Part shown: one piece after another, positions 1 through 7,182 of the stretch
How positions within the stretch are numbered: position 1 is the stretch's first letter
Layout of the letters: each line of letters opens with the position of its first letter
DNA from: Gammaproteobacteria bacterium
GTDB lineage: Bacteria; Pseudomonadota; Gammaproteobacteria; Pseudomonadales; Pseudohongiellaceae
Direction of reading: 5' to 3'
Length of the DNA: 15,865 nucleotides
NCBI GenBank assembly: GCA_003556835.1
Contig: PWQG01000268.1
Location: 1 to 15,865 of the forward strand
Notes under the pieces: model-generated
What the model saw: only the letters and a program-made list of their open reading frames with translations
What the model was told of the DNA's origin: nothing
Database searches by the model: none
Position numbers and translations under genes: made by a program

Positions 1-1397
1 CATGCCAGCAGTGCCACCGCGCCGAGGGTGTCGCCCCCATGACCCTGGAAACCTATGATCAGGTGGCGCCCTTTGCCGGCCTGATTGAATACAAGACCGG
101 TCTGGTTGACCAGGCCGGCGCCATGCCCCCCTGGTATATGGAGCGGGACATCGGTATTCAGGAGTACCAGCAGGATCCCTCGCTGAGCCTGGAAGAGGTC
201 GACATGATCTCCCGCTGGGCCCGCTCGGGTGCGCCCAAGGGTGACGTGGCCGATGCACCGCCGCCGATTGAATGGGGCGAGGGTGCCGAATGGACAGCCG
301 GTACGCCTGATCTGATCGTGCGCACCGAAGATATCACGGTAGAGGCCAACACCCCGGACTGGTGGGGTAACATTTCCCGTGTGCCGATCCCGCTGGAAGA
401 AGATCGCTATGTGAAGTCGGTCGAGATTCGTGAGGTCAATGACCTCAACCCTGATGCCATTGATGGCGCCGTGGGTGCGCGCAACATCGTCCATCACATG
501 ATCTGGAGTACCCAGGTGCTGGACGAGGAAGGCAATGCGGCCAGTGAGCCAACACCGTGGCCGGTGCATGAGATTGCCCGCAACCCGGATATTTTTGATG
601 AGGACGCCGGCCGACTGCTGCGGGCCAATTCATCCATTGTTTCCGATTCGGTGCACCTGAATTCGGGCAATGTCGATATCACCGGGCATCTTGAGATCGG
701 CTTCATCTTCCATGAGCCAGGTTATGAACCGAAGTATCCACCTGCGTTCATCGGCCTGGGTAACGGGGTCGACATCAGCATCACCGGTAATGAGACGGAT
801 CAGGAACTGCACGCCTATGCCGTGCTGACCGAGCCCACCAAGATCGTGACTTTCGAGCCCCATCTGCACGCCCCGGGCGAGCGCATGTGTCTGGAGGCCA
901 TCTGGGGCTACAGCATCGAGACCCTGGCCTGTGTCGGTTACGACCACAACTGGGTGCGGGGCTATCCCTTCGGTGACAACCACCAGCCCCTGCTGCCGGC
1001 TGGCACCATCCTGCACATCACCGGTTACATGAACAATACCGAGACCAACCCCAATGTGCCTGACCCGCGTAACTGGCAGGGCTCCGGCAACCGTTCGGTG
1101 ACCAATATGTTCATCGATCTGGGGATGCGGGTCAGCATGACCGAGGATCAGTTCTTCGAGGAGATGACCCAGCGGCGTGAAGTGCTTGATCTGGGGCCCA
1201 ATGATCATGTCATCGGTTGTCCTCTGTGTACGGCTCCGCTGGTGGCGCCGGCCCAGATCACCGAAGCCGACCTGGAGGAGATGAGTCCGGAAGCCATCCG
1301 TTTCTGGGATATTGACGGAGATGCGACCCGGATGCTGGCGGAACAGGAAGGCGAAGGTGTCAGCGAAGCAGTATTGAGTTTTTGGAGGGTTGATTGA
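1..1397 (+). CDS. Exported cytochrome c / copper type II monooxygenase-like protein (5' partial)
   Basis: The frame is open from the window edge (first full codon at 3), so the ATG at 39 is internal and the true start and export signal lie upstream. The first codons spell a haem c site, CQQCH (3-17), followed by APM and MPPW as in cytochromes fused to this enzyme family. The rest resembles the copper type II ascorbate-dependent monooxygenase (PHM-like) fold: a His-His pair (492-497), a later HLEIGFIFH segment (687-713), an H-x-H pair followed by a Met (HLHAPGERM, from 861) and a TNMFID segment near the end that may hold the last Met ligand. These would form two copper sites in the periplasm, with the haem as a possible electron donor. 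A CPLC motif lies near the C terminus. The substrate is unknown. The next gene is translationally coupled. The fold call is fairly secure; activity is inferred. Confidence 0.75.
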   Translation, partial: CQQCHRAEGVAPMTLETYDQVAPFAGLIEYKTGLVDQAGAMPPWYMERDIGIQEYQQDPSLSLEEVDMISRWARSGAPKGDVADAPPPIEWGEGAEWTAGTPDLIVRTEDITVEANTPDWWGNISRVPIPLEEDRYVKSVEIREVNDLNPDAIDGAVGARNIVHHMIWSTQVLDEEGNAASEPTPWPVHEIARNPDIFDEDAGRLLRANSSIVSDSVHLNSGNVDITGHLEIGFIFHEPGYEPKYPPAFIGLGNGVDISITGNETDQELHAYAVLTEPTKIVTFEPHLHAPGERMCLEAIWGYSIETLACVGYDHNWVRGYPFGDNHQPLLPAGTILHITGYMNNTETNPNVPDPRNWQGSGNRSVTNMFIDLGMRVSMTEDQFFEEMTQRREVLDLGPNDHVIGCPLCTAPLVAPAQITEADLEEMSPEAIRFWDIDGDATRMLAEQEGEGVSEAVLSFWRVD

Positions 1398-2353
1398 TGT
1401 TGTTGTCTGTAAAAAGAAGAATAATGGCTGTAGGCCTGCTGGCGGGTCTTTCCATGCTGGCAGCCGATGTGATGGCACAGCAGACTTACCGCTCGGGTCA
1501 GCACATTGAGCCGGCCTACGAGGGATGGCGCCGTCAGGAGGACGGTTCCATCAATCTCATTTTCGGCTACCACAATGAGAACTGGGAAGAGAAGCTGGAC
1601 ATCCCCATTGGCGAGAACAACTTCTTCTCGCCGGGAGATGCCGATCGTGGTCAGCCCACGCACTTCCTGCCGCGTCGCAATCGCTTCACGTTCACGGTCA
1701 ACGTACCGGGTGATTTTGACGAGAGTGATCGGGAAATGGTCTGGGAGGTGACTTCGCCGAATGGTGAGACGCGCCGCGCCTATGCCACATTGAATCCGGA
1801 CTATGTCATCGATGACGTGACGATCGCTTCCGAGACCGGTTCCCTGGGTGCTGGGACCAGTACACCGGAATCGCGGGCCAACACGCCACCAGTGCTTACT
1901 GTGCTGGGTGATCATCAGCCGGATGATAATATCGTGCGTTATGCTCGCGTCGGAGAGCCCCTGGTGATCGAGGCGCATGTGGAAGACGATGGTCTGCCGA
2001 CCACAAGAACTGGGCCGGAGGACCGCAGTGTGGTCAGTGAGACCAAGCGGGCATTGAGTCCGCCCACACGCGTTACGGTGGGCAAGACCAATGGCCTGTT
2101 CCTGTCGTGGAATGTCTACCGTGGGGGCGATCACGCGAAGTTCGACCCGCCACAGGTCAAGCCCTGGGAAGATACGCGCCCGGGTGCGAATTCGCCCTGG
2201 GGGGCCATGTGGACACCGCCACCGGTGCCCGAAGATGGCATCTACCGCACGGAAGTCACTTTCGACAAACCCGGTACCTATGTGTTGTGGGGCCGGGCTG
2301 ATGATGGTGGTCTATTCGATGACCGCTGGATCACGGTCGAGGTGAGTGAGTAG
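1397..2353 (+). CDS. Secreted beta-rich protein of unknown function, partner of the upstream monooxygenase-like gene
   Basis: A 318-residue exported protein. The ATG at 1397 overlaps the upstream stop by one base (TGATG) and has GGAGG at 1384-1388, eight bases before it. The in-frame TTG at 1394 has no better support. The N terminus is a typical signal peptide: KRR, a hydrophobic stretch, and likely cleavage near VMA/QQ. The mature part is rich in short beta-type segments, acidic, and has two halves: residues ~30-140 (GYHNENWEEKLDIPIGENN region) and, after a linker with NTPPVLTVLG, an Ig-like end with DKPGTYVLWGRADDGG. I see no catalytic motif, haem site or metal cluster. Coupling to the cytochrome/copper protein suggests a periplasmic partner or accessory subunit, but that is inference from position only. 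Confidence 0.8.
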   Translation: MLLSVKRRIMAVGLLAGLSMLAADVMAQQTYRSGQHIEPAYEGWRRQEDGSINLIFGYHNENWEEKLDIPIGENNFFSPGDADRGQPTHFLPRRNRFTFTVNVPGDFDESDREMVWEVTSPNGETRRAYATLNPDYVIDDVTIASETGSLGAGTSTPESRANTPPVLTVLGDHQPDDNIVRYARVGEPLVIEAHVEDDGLPTTRTGPEDRSVVSETKRALSPPTRVTVGKTNGLFLSWNVYRGGDHAKFDPPQVKPWEDTRPGANSPWGAMWTPPPVPEDGIYRTEVTFDKPGTYVLWGRADDGGLFDDRWITVEVSE

Positions 2354-2370
2354 TATATTTCCGCCTTTGG

Positions 2371-2393
2371 CTGCCGGGGAGATTCCCCGGCAG
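2371..2393 (+). terminator. Strong hairpin after the monooxygenase-like operon
   Basis: A perfect 10-bp GC-rich stem (CTGCCGGGGA, 2371-2380, with TCCCCGGCAG, 2384-2393) and a three-base loop, 17 bases after the stop at 2353. Only a weak T tract follows (TCTCGGTTTT, then pyrimidine-rich DNA), so it is a likely but imperfect rho-independent terminator. It separates this operon from the M16 pair. Confidence 0.7.
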
Positions 2394-2463
2394 TCTCGGT
2401 TTTCCGCTTTCTTCCTCTTCCATTCCTCCTACGCCGCCACGAACTTCGACAAAATCCGGAAGC

Positions 2464-2492
2464 TTGACTACAATCCGGGTAGAGTCCAATAA
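2464..2492 (+). promoter_or_regulatory. Possible weak sigma-70 promoter for the M16 peptidase pair
   Basis: TTGACT at 2464-2469 is a good -35 hexamer, but 17 bases downstream there is only a poor -10 match (CAATAA, 2487-2492). It would leave a very short leader before the ATG at 2507. It is the best candidate I see between the hairpin and the gene; another start site is quite possible. Confidence 0.25.
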
Positions 2493-2506
2493 AGCAGGCG
2501 GTAACT

Positions 2507-4054
2507 ATGAAGCGATATGTGACATGCGCCCGGTTGATCCAACAGCCGGGGCGATTTCTGGCGGCGCTGTTCCTGTGGTCCCTGACCACTGGAGCCCTGG
2601 CCCAGGGGATGGAGGCCCAGTTCGAGGAACGGGTCAGCGAGTTCACCCTGGATAACGGTCTGCATTTCATCATCATTGAGCGCCCGGTGGCTCCGGTGGC
2701 CACCTTTGTCAGCTTCGTCAATGTCGGCAGTGCCGACGAACCGGTGAACAATACCGGAATCGCGCATATTTTCGAGCATATGGCCTTCAAGGGCTCGCGG
2801 ACCATCGGTACTGATGACTGGGAGGCCGAGCAGGCCGCCATCGACCGGATGGACGAAGCCTACCAGCAATGGCTCCGTGAGCAGCACCGGCCGCAGCCTG
2901 ATGAGGAACGAATCGCCGAGCTGTGGGCCGAGTTCGAGCACTGGCAGGAAGAGGCCGGTCAGTATATCCGTAGTGAGGAATTCACCCAGATCATCGAGCG
3001 TGAGGGTGGGGTCGGCCTGAATGCCTTCACCAGTGCTGATGCCACCGGCTACTTCTATTCCTTGCCCCAGAACAAGGCCGAGTTGTGGTTCTATCTGGAG
3101 GCCCAACGGTTCCGCTACCCGGTATTCCGCGAATTCTACGTGGAGAAAGATGTGATCATGGAGGAGCGCCGCATGCGGACCGACTCCAATCCCCAGGGGC
3201 GCTTGCTGGAAGAATTCATCAGCGTGGCCTATTCAGCGCATCCCTATCGTAATCCGGTCATCGGTTGGCCTTCCGACATCACGGCAACCACCATTGAAGA
3301 TACCCGGCGCTTTTATGAGACTCATTACGTGCCATCCAATATCACCATGGCAATTGCCGGGGATGTCGATCCGGAACGTATGCGGGAGCTGGCCGAACAG
3401 TACTTTGGAGACATGCCGGCCGGTGACCCGCCGCCCCAGGTCATGACCGAAGAGCCCGCGCAGCGCGGTGAGCGCCGCTTCGAGATCGAAGACCGCAGCC
3501 AGCCGCTGTTCATTGCCGGTTACAAGGGAGTGGCTGAAGGGCATCCTGATGCACCGGCGCTGGAGCTGCTGGGCAGCATCCTGTCCTCGGGGCGCACCTC
3601 CCGCCTGTACCGTCGCATGGTGCAGGAGGAGCAGCTGGCTCTGGGCGTGCAGGCTCTGACCGGTTTCCCTGGATCGCGTTATCCCTCCTTGTTCGTCACC
3701 TTTGCCGTGCCCAACCAGGGAGTGGAGCTGGAGGATGTCGAGCGGGTGCTGGATGAAGAGATTGAGAAAGCGAAAGAGGGTGATATCCGGCAGGAAGAGT
3801 TGGACCGGGTACTGACCAATGCGCGTGCCTCGCAGGTACGGGGTCTGGCATCGAACATGGGACTGGCCCTGGGCCTGGCGGAAGCGCATGCGCGCCACGG
3901 CGACTGGCGCAGCGCCTTCAACTACATCGATCAATTGCAGGAGGTCACGCTGGAAGATCTGCAGCGTGTTGCCCAGCAGTACCTGGTTAAACAGAATCGA
4001 ACCGTTGGTGTGGTCCGCAATGTCGGATCCCCCGGCCTGCCCGGAGGTCTGTAA
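2507..4054 (+). CDS. Exported M16 family zinc metallopeptidase, catalytic subunit
   Basis: 515 residues. The N terminus (positive residues, hydrophobic 15-31, TTGALAQG) is a signal peptide, placing the enzyme in the periplasm. The inverted zinc motif HxxEH is intact (His87, Glu90, His91, as HIFEH); the probable third zinc ligand is Glu213 in VEKDV. The gap between them is about 45 residues longer than in pitrilysin or MPP, because of a charged, helical, probably coiled insertion (~105-155). LNAFTSADATGYFYSLP is a typical M16B segment. The C-terminal half has the SGRTSRLYRRM element with Arg, but the Tyr usually found in the following GLAY segment is replaced (LALGV). The ATG has AGGCGG just upstream. 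The next gene overlaps by one base and supplies an intact Arg/Tyr pair, so the two probably form one heteromeric peptidase. The natural substrate is unknown. Confidence 0.93.
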   Translation: MKRYVTCARLIQQPGRFLAALFLWSLTTGALAQGMEAQFEERVSEFTLDNGLHFIIIERPVAPVATFVSFVNVGSADEPVNNTGIAHIFEHMAFKGSRTIGTDDWEAEQAAIDRMDEAYQQWLREQHRPQPDEERIAELWAEFEHWQEEAGQYIRSEEFTQIIEREGGVGLNAFTSADATGYFYSLPQNKAELWFYLEAQRFRYPVFREFYVEKDVIMEERRMRTDSNPQGRLLEEFISVAYSAHPYRNPVIGWPSDITATTIEDTRRFYETHYVPSNITMAIAGDVDPERMRELAEQYFGDMPAGDPPPQVMTEEPAQRGERRFEIEDRSQPLFIAGYKGVAEGHPDAPALELLGSILSSGRTSRLYRRMVQEEQLALGVQALTGFPGSRYPSLFVTFAVPNQGVELEDVERVLDEEIEKAKEGDIRQEELDRVLTNARASQVRGLASNMGLALGLAEAHARHGDWRSAFNYIDQLQEVTLEDLQRVAQQYLVKQNRTVGVVRNVGSPGLPGGL

Positions 4055-5490
4055 TGAAACATTGGATCGCAAACATCAGCTGTGTGCTGGCCCTGATCCT
4101 CACTATCACGGCCAAGGCTGACGGGCCCATCTGGGAAAGCTTTGAATACCCGGAACTGAACAACTTTGAAATGCCGGATCTGGAGATCTTTGAACTTGAT
4201 AACGGCATTCGTTTCTATCTGGTTGAAGACAGCGAACTGCCACTGATCAATCTTTCCGTGCAGGTACGCACTGGCGGTGTGGTGGTGCCTGATGACAAGA
4301 CGGGCCTGCACAGCCTGACCGGCACGGTCATGCGCAGTGGGGGTACCGAGCAGTATCCGGGCAATGAACTGGATGAGTTGCTGGAGAGTCGGGCGGCGGT
4401 GATGGAAACCTCCATTGGTTTCACATCGGGTTCGGCCACCATGAATGTGCTGGCCGAGGATTTTGGGGAACTGTTGCCGGTGTTCATCGATCTGCTGCAG
4501 AATCCGGCTTTCCCGCAAAACCGGATAGACCTGGCCAAGACGCAGCAACGCAGCTCGATCTCGCGGAGCAATGATGAGCAGGGCAGCGTGGCGAGTCGTG
4601 AATTCCAGCGTGTCATATACGGCGAGGATTCGCGCTACGCGCGCAGAATTGAATACGAGCATCTGGAGAATATCACGCGTGAGGATATGCTCGATTTCCA
4701 TGCCCGCAGTTTTGTCGGGGAGAATCTTGCCATAGGTGTGGTGGGCGATTTCGAGATGGAGGAAATGAAATCGCTTCTGGAAGAAGCCTTCTCGGTGATC
4801 GAGCGCGGTGAAGCCATGGAAATGGATTTCCCGGCGGTCGAGTACGAATTCCCCCGCAGCGTGAACTTCGTTGACAAATCCGATGTGAACCAGAGTTATG
4901 TGCTGCTTGGCCACATCGGTGGTACGCGGGACAACCCCGATTATGCAAAATTACAGGTCATGAACCGCGTGTTGAGTGGCGGCTTTTCCAGCCGACTGAT
5001 GCAGGTGGTGCGCAGTGAAATGGGCCTGGCCTATGCCGTGTTTGGTTCCTACGGCTCTGGCAACTGGTTCCCGGGTACTTTCACGGCCGGTGTGATGACA
5101 CAGAGTGACACCACTGCCGAGGCCATCGAAGCCATCATCGAGCAGATCGAGCGCCTGCAGGAGGAGCCGGTCAGCGAGGAAGAGCTGGAGCTGACGCGTG
5201 ATCAGTTCCTCAACTCGCTTGTGTTCCAGTACACGAGCCGGGGCGCGGTATTGCGAGAAAGAATGAACAATGACTACGCCGGATTGCCACCCGATACCTT
5301 CGAGCGCCTGGTGGAGGAAGTTCGGGAAGTCTCGGCGGCTGATGTACAGGAAGTGGCACGGCGGTACCTGCGTCCCGATGCCCTGCAGATTCTGGTGGTG
5401 GGCAATGGCGAGGAAGTTGCCGGACAGCTGCAGCGCTTTGGTGATGTCAATGAGATCGACATCAGTATACCGCCAGCGCCAGAGGGTTGA
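4054..5490 (+). CDS. Exported M16 family protein lacking the zinc site (regulatory or structural subunit)
   Basis: 478 residues, M16 fold, with signal peptide (hydrophobic 8-22, cleavage near AKA/DG). The start codon overlaps the upstream stop (TAATG) and GGAGG lies at 4043-4047, so the two are translationally coupled. Where the active partner has HxxEH this protein reads HSLTG (His86 to Gly90): the Glu and second His are gone, so it should not bind catalytic zinc. In contrast, its second half retains GGFSSRL and GLAYAV, the Arg/Tyr pair that contacts peptide in M16 enzymes and is incomplete in the partner. Active plus zinc-less pairs are well known in M16B (mitochondrial MPP beta/alpha and bacterial two-gene versions). 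The degraded site is seen directly; the joint enzyme is inferred. Confidence 0.92.
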   Translation: MKHWIANISCVLALILTITAKADGPIWESFEYPELNNFEMPDLEIFELDNGIRFYLVEDSELPLINLSVQVRTGGVVVPDDKTGLHSLTGTVMRSGGTEQYPGNELDELLESRAAVMETSIGFTSGSATMNVLAEDFGELLPVFIDLLQNPAFPQNRIDLAKTQQRSSISRSNDEQGSVASREFQRVIYGEDSRYARRIEYEHLENITREDMLDFHARSFVGENLAIGVVGDFEMEEMKSLLEEAFSVIERGEAMEMDFPAVEYEFPRSVNFVDKSDVNQSYVLLGHIGGTRDNPDYAKLQVMNRVLSGGFSSRLMQVVRSEMGLAYAVFGSYGSGNWFPGTFTAGVMTQSDTTAEAIEAIIEQIERLQEEPVSEEELELTRDQFLNSLVFQYTSRGAVLRERMNNDYAGLPPDTFERLVEEVREVSAADVQEVARRYLRPDALQILVVGNGEEVAGQLQRFGDVNEIDISIPPAPEG

Positions 5491-5498
5491 TTCGTAGG

Positions 5499-6287
5499 AT
5501 GTCTGCCAGCCGCGACAGTGATGTGTTGCCCCGGAGCCGGATTCTCTCATTCGGCGCATTGACGGTGCGCTTCAATTGGTTCATTACGCTCTGTGTTGTG
5601 TTGAGCTGCGGGATGTTCATCAATTTGGCGCTCTGGCAGCTTGAGCGTGCCGCTGACAAGCGGCAGGCCTCCGAGCAATGGGAAGCCATGCAGTCCGCAG
5701 AACTGCAGGAATTCACCCGATTTGCCGCGTCACGGCAGGATGGCGACTTTACCTCGTTCAATGGTCAACCATTGCAATTGACCGGTCACTACGAGCCCTC
5801 TCCCGTAGCGTTTCTTGTGATGTACCAATTCTGGCAGGGGCGTCCCGGATTCGAGCTGGTTTCACCATTCCGTCTGGAGTCAGCTGACGAGTACGTGCTT
5901 ATCAGTCGAGGATGGATTCCGGCAGGGGAGGGGGGCAGTCTGCCGGATATTCCCGACGTCACCGGCGGGCAGGAATTGCTGGCCCGCCTGCATGTGCCGG
6001 ATGTGTCACCGGCAGCAGTCAATGTCACCGACGACAGTTGGCCCTTGCGTATGCAGCGGATGAATACACAACAGGCTTCTGCCCTTTTCGGCGAACCCTT
6101 CTTTCCGCATGTGCTGCGCCTGGAGGCGGAGCAACCGGGGGTTCTGGTCCGGCACTGGTCCGCTCCGGATTTCAGTGCCCGTATGCATTATGGCTACGCC
6201 TTCCAGTGGTTCCTCTTCACGCTGCTGATCCTTATTCTGACCGTCCTGCTGTCGACCAATCTGCTGCGACTGCTGCGCGATCGATAA
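5499..6287 (+). CDS. SURF1 family protein (cytochrome oxidase assembly factor)
   Basis: 262 residues from the ATG at 5499. An in-frame TTG at 5487, overlapping the upstream stop, would add four residues, and neither start has an ideal Shine-Dalgarno. Two membrane helices flank a periplasmic domain, the usual SURF1 plan: the first at ~25-45 followed by LALWQLERAADKRQ, the second near the C terminus after HYGYAFQWF, a family signature. Segments such as LTGHYEP, YVLISRGWIPAG and the L-R-L-E region also match. SURF1 assists haem a insertion into haem-copper oxidases at the inner membrane. It usually sits in the cox cluster, but here it follows the M16 pair by only 8 bases and no oxidase subunit is in the window. 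The length is normal to slightly long. Confidence 0.88.
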   Translation: MSASRDSDVLPRSRILSFGALTVRFNWFITLCVVLSCGMFINLALWQLERAADKRQASEQWEAMQSAELQEFTRFAASRQDGDFTSFNGQPLQLTGHYEPSPVAFLVMYQFWQGRPGFELVSPFRLESADEYVLISRGWIPAGEGGSLPDIPDVTGGQELLARLHVPDVSPAAVNVTDDSWPLRMQRMNTQQASALFGEPFFPHVLRLEAEQPGVLVRHWSAPDFSARMHYGYAFQWFLFTLLILILTVLLSTNLLRLLRDR

Positions 6288-6436
6288 AGCCCTGCTTGCC
6301 TCGCCCTGGATCATGTTCGTTGAAATCGGTCTGTACTGCCATGCTGCAGCTTGAATAACGACATCATGTTGTCATGAGCTGTGTCAAATCAGTGCGCCCT
6401 GCATGGTTTTGGTGCGAACGGCAATGTGTTGTCAGT

Positions 6437-6456
6437 GGCCTTTTTATAAAAATGCC
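6437..6456. repeat. 20-bp near-perfect AT-rich palindrome upstream of the sigma-54 promoter
   Basis: GGC-C-TTTTTATAAAAA-T-GCC: nine of the ten symmetric pairs match, including a perfect 12-bp TTTTTATAAAAA core. It ends 23 bases before the -24 element. It may be a protein-binding or bending site for the promoter; as an RNA hairpin it would be weak. Confidence 0.5.
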
Positions 6457-6479
6457 ATACAAAACAGCAGGATAAAAAG

Positions 6480-6496
6480 TTGGCAAGGCTTTTGCA
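6480..6496 (+). promoter_or_regulatory. Sigma-54 (RpoN) -24/-12 promoter for the TonB-domain gene
   Basis: The 17 bases TTGGCAAGGCTTTTGCA fit the YTGGCACGRNNNTTGCW consensus at every defined position but one (A for C), with the invariant GG (6482-6483) and GC (6494-6495) ten bases apart. A start near 6507 would give a leader of about 93 bases before the ATG at 6600. Sigma-54 promoters need an enhancer-binding activator; the upstream region has room for its sites at about -80 to -140. Confidence 0.6.
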
Positions 6497-6599
6497 TTTG
6501 TGTTGTTGAGTCTGATGGAAAGTCGCTCGATGTTTCGGGAATAGCCATTGTGCACCCATCAGGCTCATCACAATCAACCAACTTTTTATGAGGTGTATC

Positions 6600-6977
6600 A
6601 TGTATTCGATTTCCAAAAGCAAACTGTTCAACGCCGCCGCAGTGCTCGGTTTCTCCATTGCTGCCAGCGGTGTCAGCGCCAGCCCGGTCAGCCCCAAGGT
6701 GATCAACAGCACTGAAATCAAGGCCGTTTCCCAGGAAATTCCGCGTTATCCCTATCGCGCTCGCCTGAACCAGATGGAAGGCAGTGTGTTGGTGGAATTC
6801 ACGGTAGCCCCGGATGGCAGTGTCGTAGAGCCGAGTGTTTCCGAATCCACTTCTCCGATCTTCAACAATGCCGTGCTGAACGTGATTGAGAACTGGAAGT
6901 TCGAGCCGGTTGTAGAGGGTGAGCAGGCAGTACCCGTGCGTACCGGACTGCGCTTCAACTTTGTTGCCCAGAACTGA
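6600..6977 (+). CDS. Small exported TonB C-terminal domain protein
   Basis: 125 residues from the ATG at 6600, preferred over the ATG at 6588 because GAGGTG (6590-6595) sits just before it. Residues 1-27 look like a cleavable signal peptide (KSK, a small-residue hydrophobic stretch, VSAS). Residues ~45-123 are a TonB C-terminal domain: PRYPYRARLNQMEGSVLVEFTV, then DGSV, then the FNNAVLNVIENWKFEP helix and a final RTGLRFNF strand. There is no proline-rich spacer, so it cannot span the periplasm like classic TonB, and no ExbB/ExbD genes are nearby. It may be a periplasmic stand-alone domain binding outer-membrane or envelope partners. The upstream sigma-54 promoter suggests conditional expression. 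Family call is secure; function unknown. Confidence 0.87.
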   Translation: MYSISKSKLFNAAAVLGFSIAASGVSASPVSPKVINSTEIKAVSQEIPRYPYRARLNQMEGSVLVEFTVAPDGSVVEPSVSESTSPIFNNAVLNVIENWKFEPVVEGEQAVPVRTGLRFNFVAQN

Positions 6978-7098
6978 AACCGTTTGCAGGCAGTTGGCAG
7001 ATGAACGTTTGCCAGTCCGAGTGAAGGAAATCCGGAATCTGTACAAAACATAATAAAAACGAGCCGAACAAGAGATCCTTATGATAATAACAGGACGG

Positions 7099-7126
7099 TG
7101 AACCCGGGGCGCAGGTCCCGGGTTCA
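7099..7126. terminator. Hairpin between convergent genes
   Basis: A perfect 10-bp stem (TGAACCCGGG, 7099-7108, with CCCGGGTTCA, 7117-7126) and an eight-base loop between two genes that converge. No T run follows on either strand, so it is not a standard intrinsic terminator; it may still protect 3' ends or help to end transcription in both directions. Confidence 0.5.
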
Positions 7127-7182
7127 TGACAAATCCTGCTGATCCACTCTCCCCGATCGAACAATTCAGCTACTTCCACTTC

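Larger units (their letters stand above)
6288..6599. other. 312-base regulatory intergenic region
   Basis: No credible gene lies here; the short reading frames lack ribosome sites and family signatures. It is visibly more AT-rich than its surroundings. From left to right it holds a short dyad (TCATG-4-CATGA, 6364-6377), two copies of TGTTGTCA (6367-6374 and 6427-6434; may be chance), an AT-rich palindrome (6437-6456) and a sigma-54-type promoter (6480-6496), followed by an untranslated leader of about 90 bases. I see no clear terminator for the SURF1 gene. Confidence 0.6.

Noticed and set aside
39..1397. ATG at 39 as the start of the first gene
   Set aside because: The frame is open to the left edge and encodes CQQCH just before it; the Met belongs to the conserved APM of the cytochrome domain.
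1205..2134. Long antisense open frame of 309 codons, and similar ones at 630-1478 and 3931-4914 on the minus strand
   Set aside because: They lie opposite genes with clear signatures, have low-complexity composition typical of antisense frames in GC-rich DNA, and show no family motif or ribosome site.
6364..6434. TCATG dyad and two TGTTGTCA copies as activator sites
   Set aside because: Their position relative to the sigma-54 promoter is suggestive, but an 8-base repeat and a 5-bp dyad are expected by chance in 300 bases; kept only as a note in the intergenic entry.
6403..6591. Small plus-strand reading frame in the intergenic region
   Set aside because: It spans the promoter elements, has no ribosome site and no recognisable protein features.
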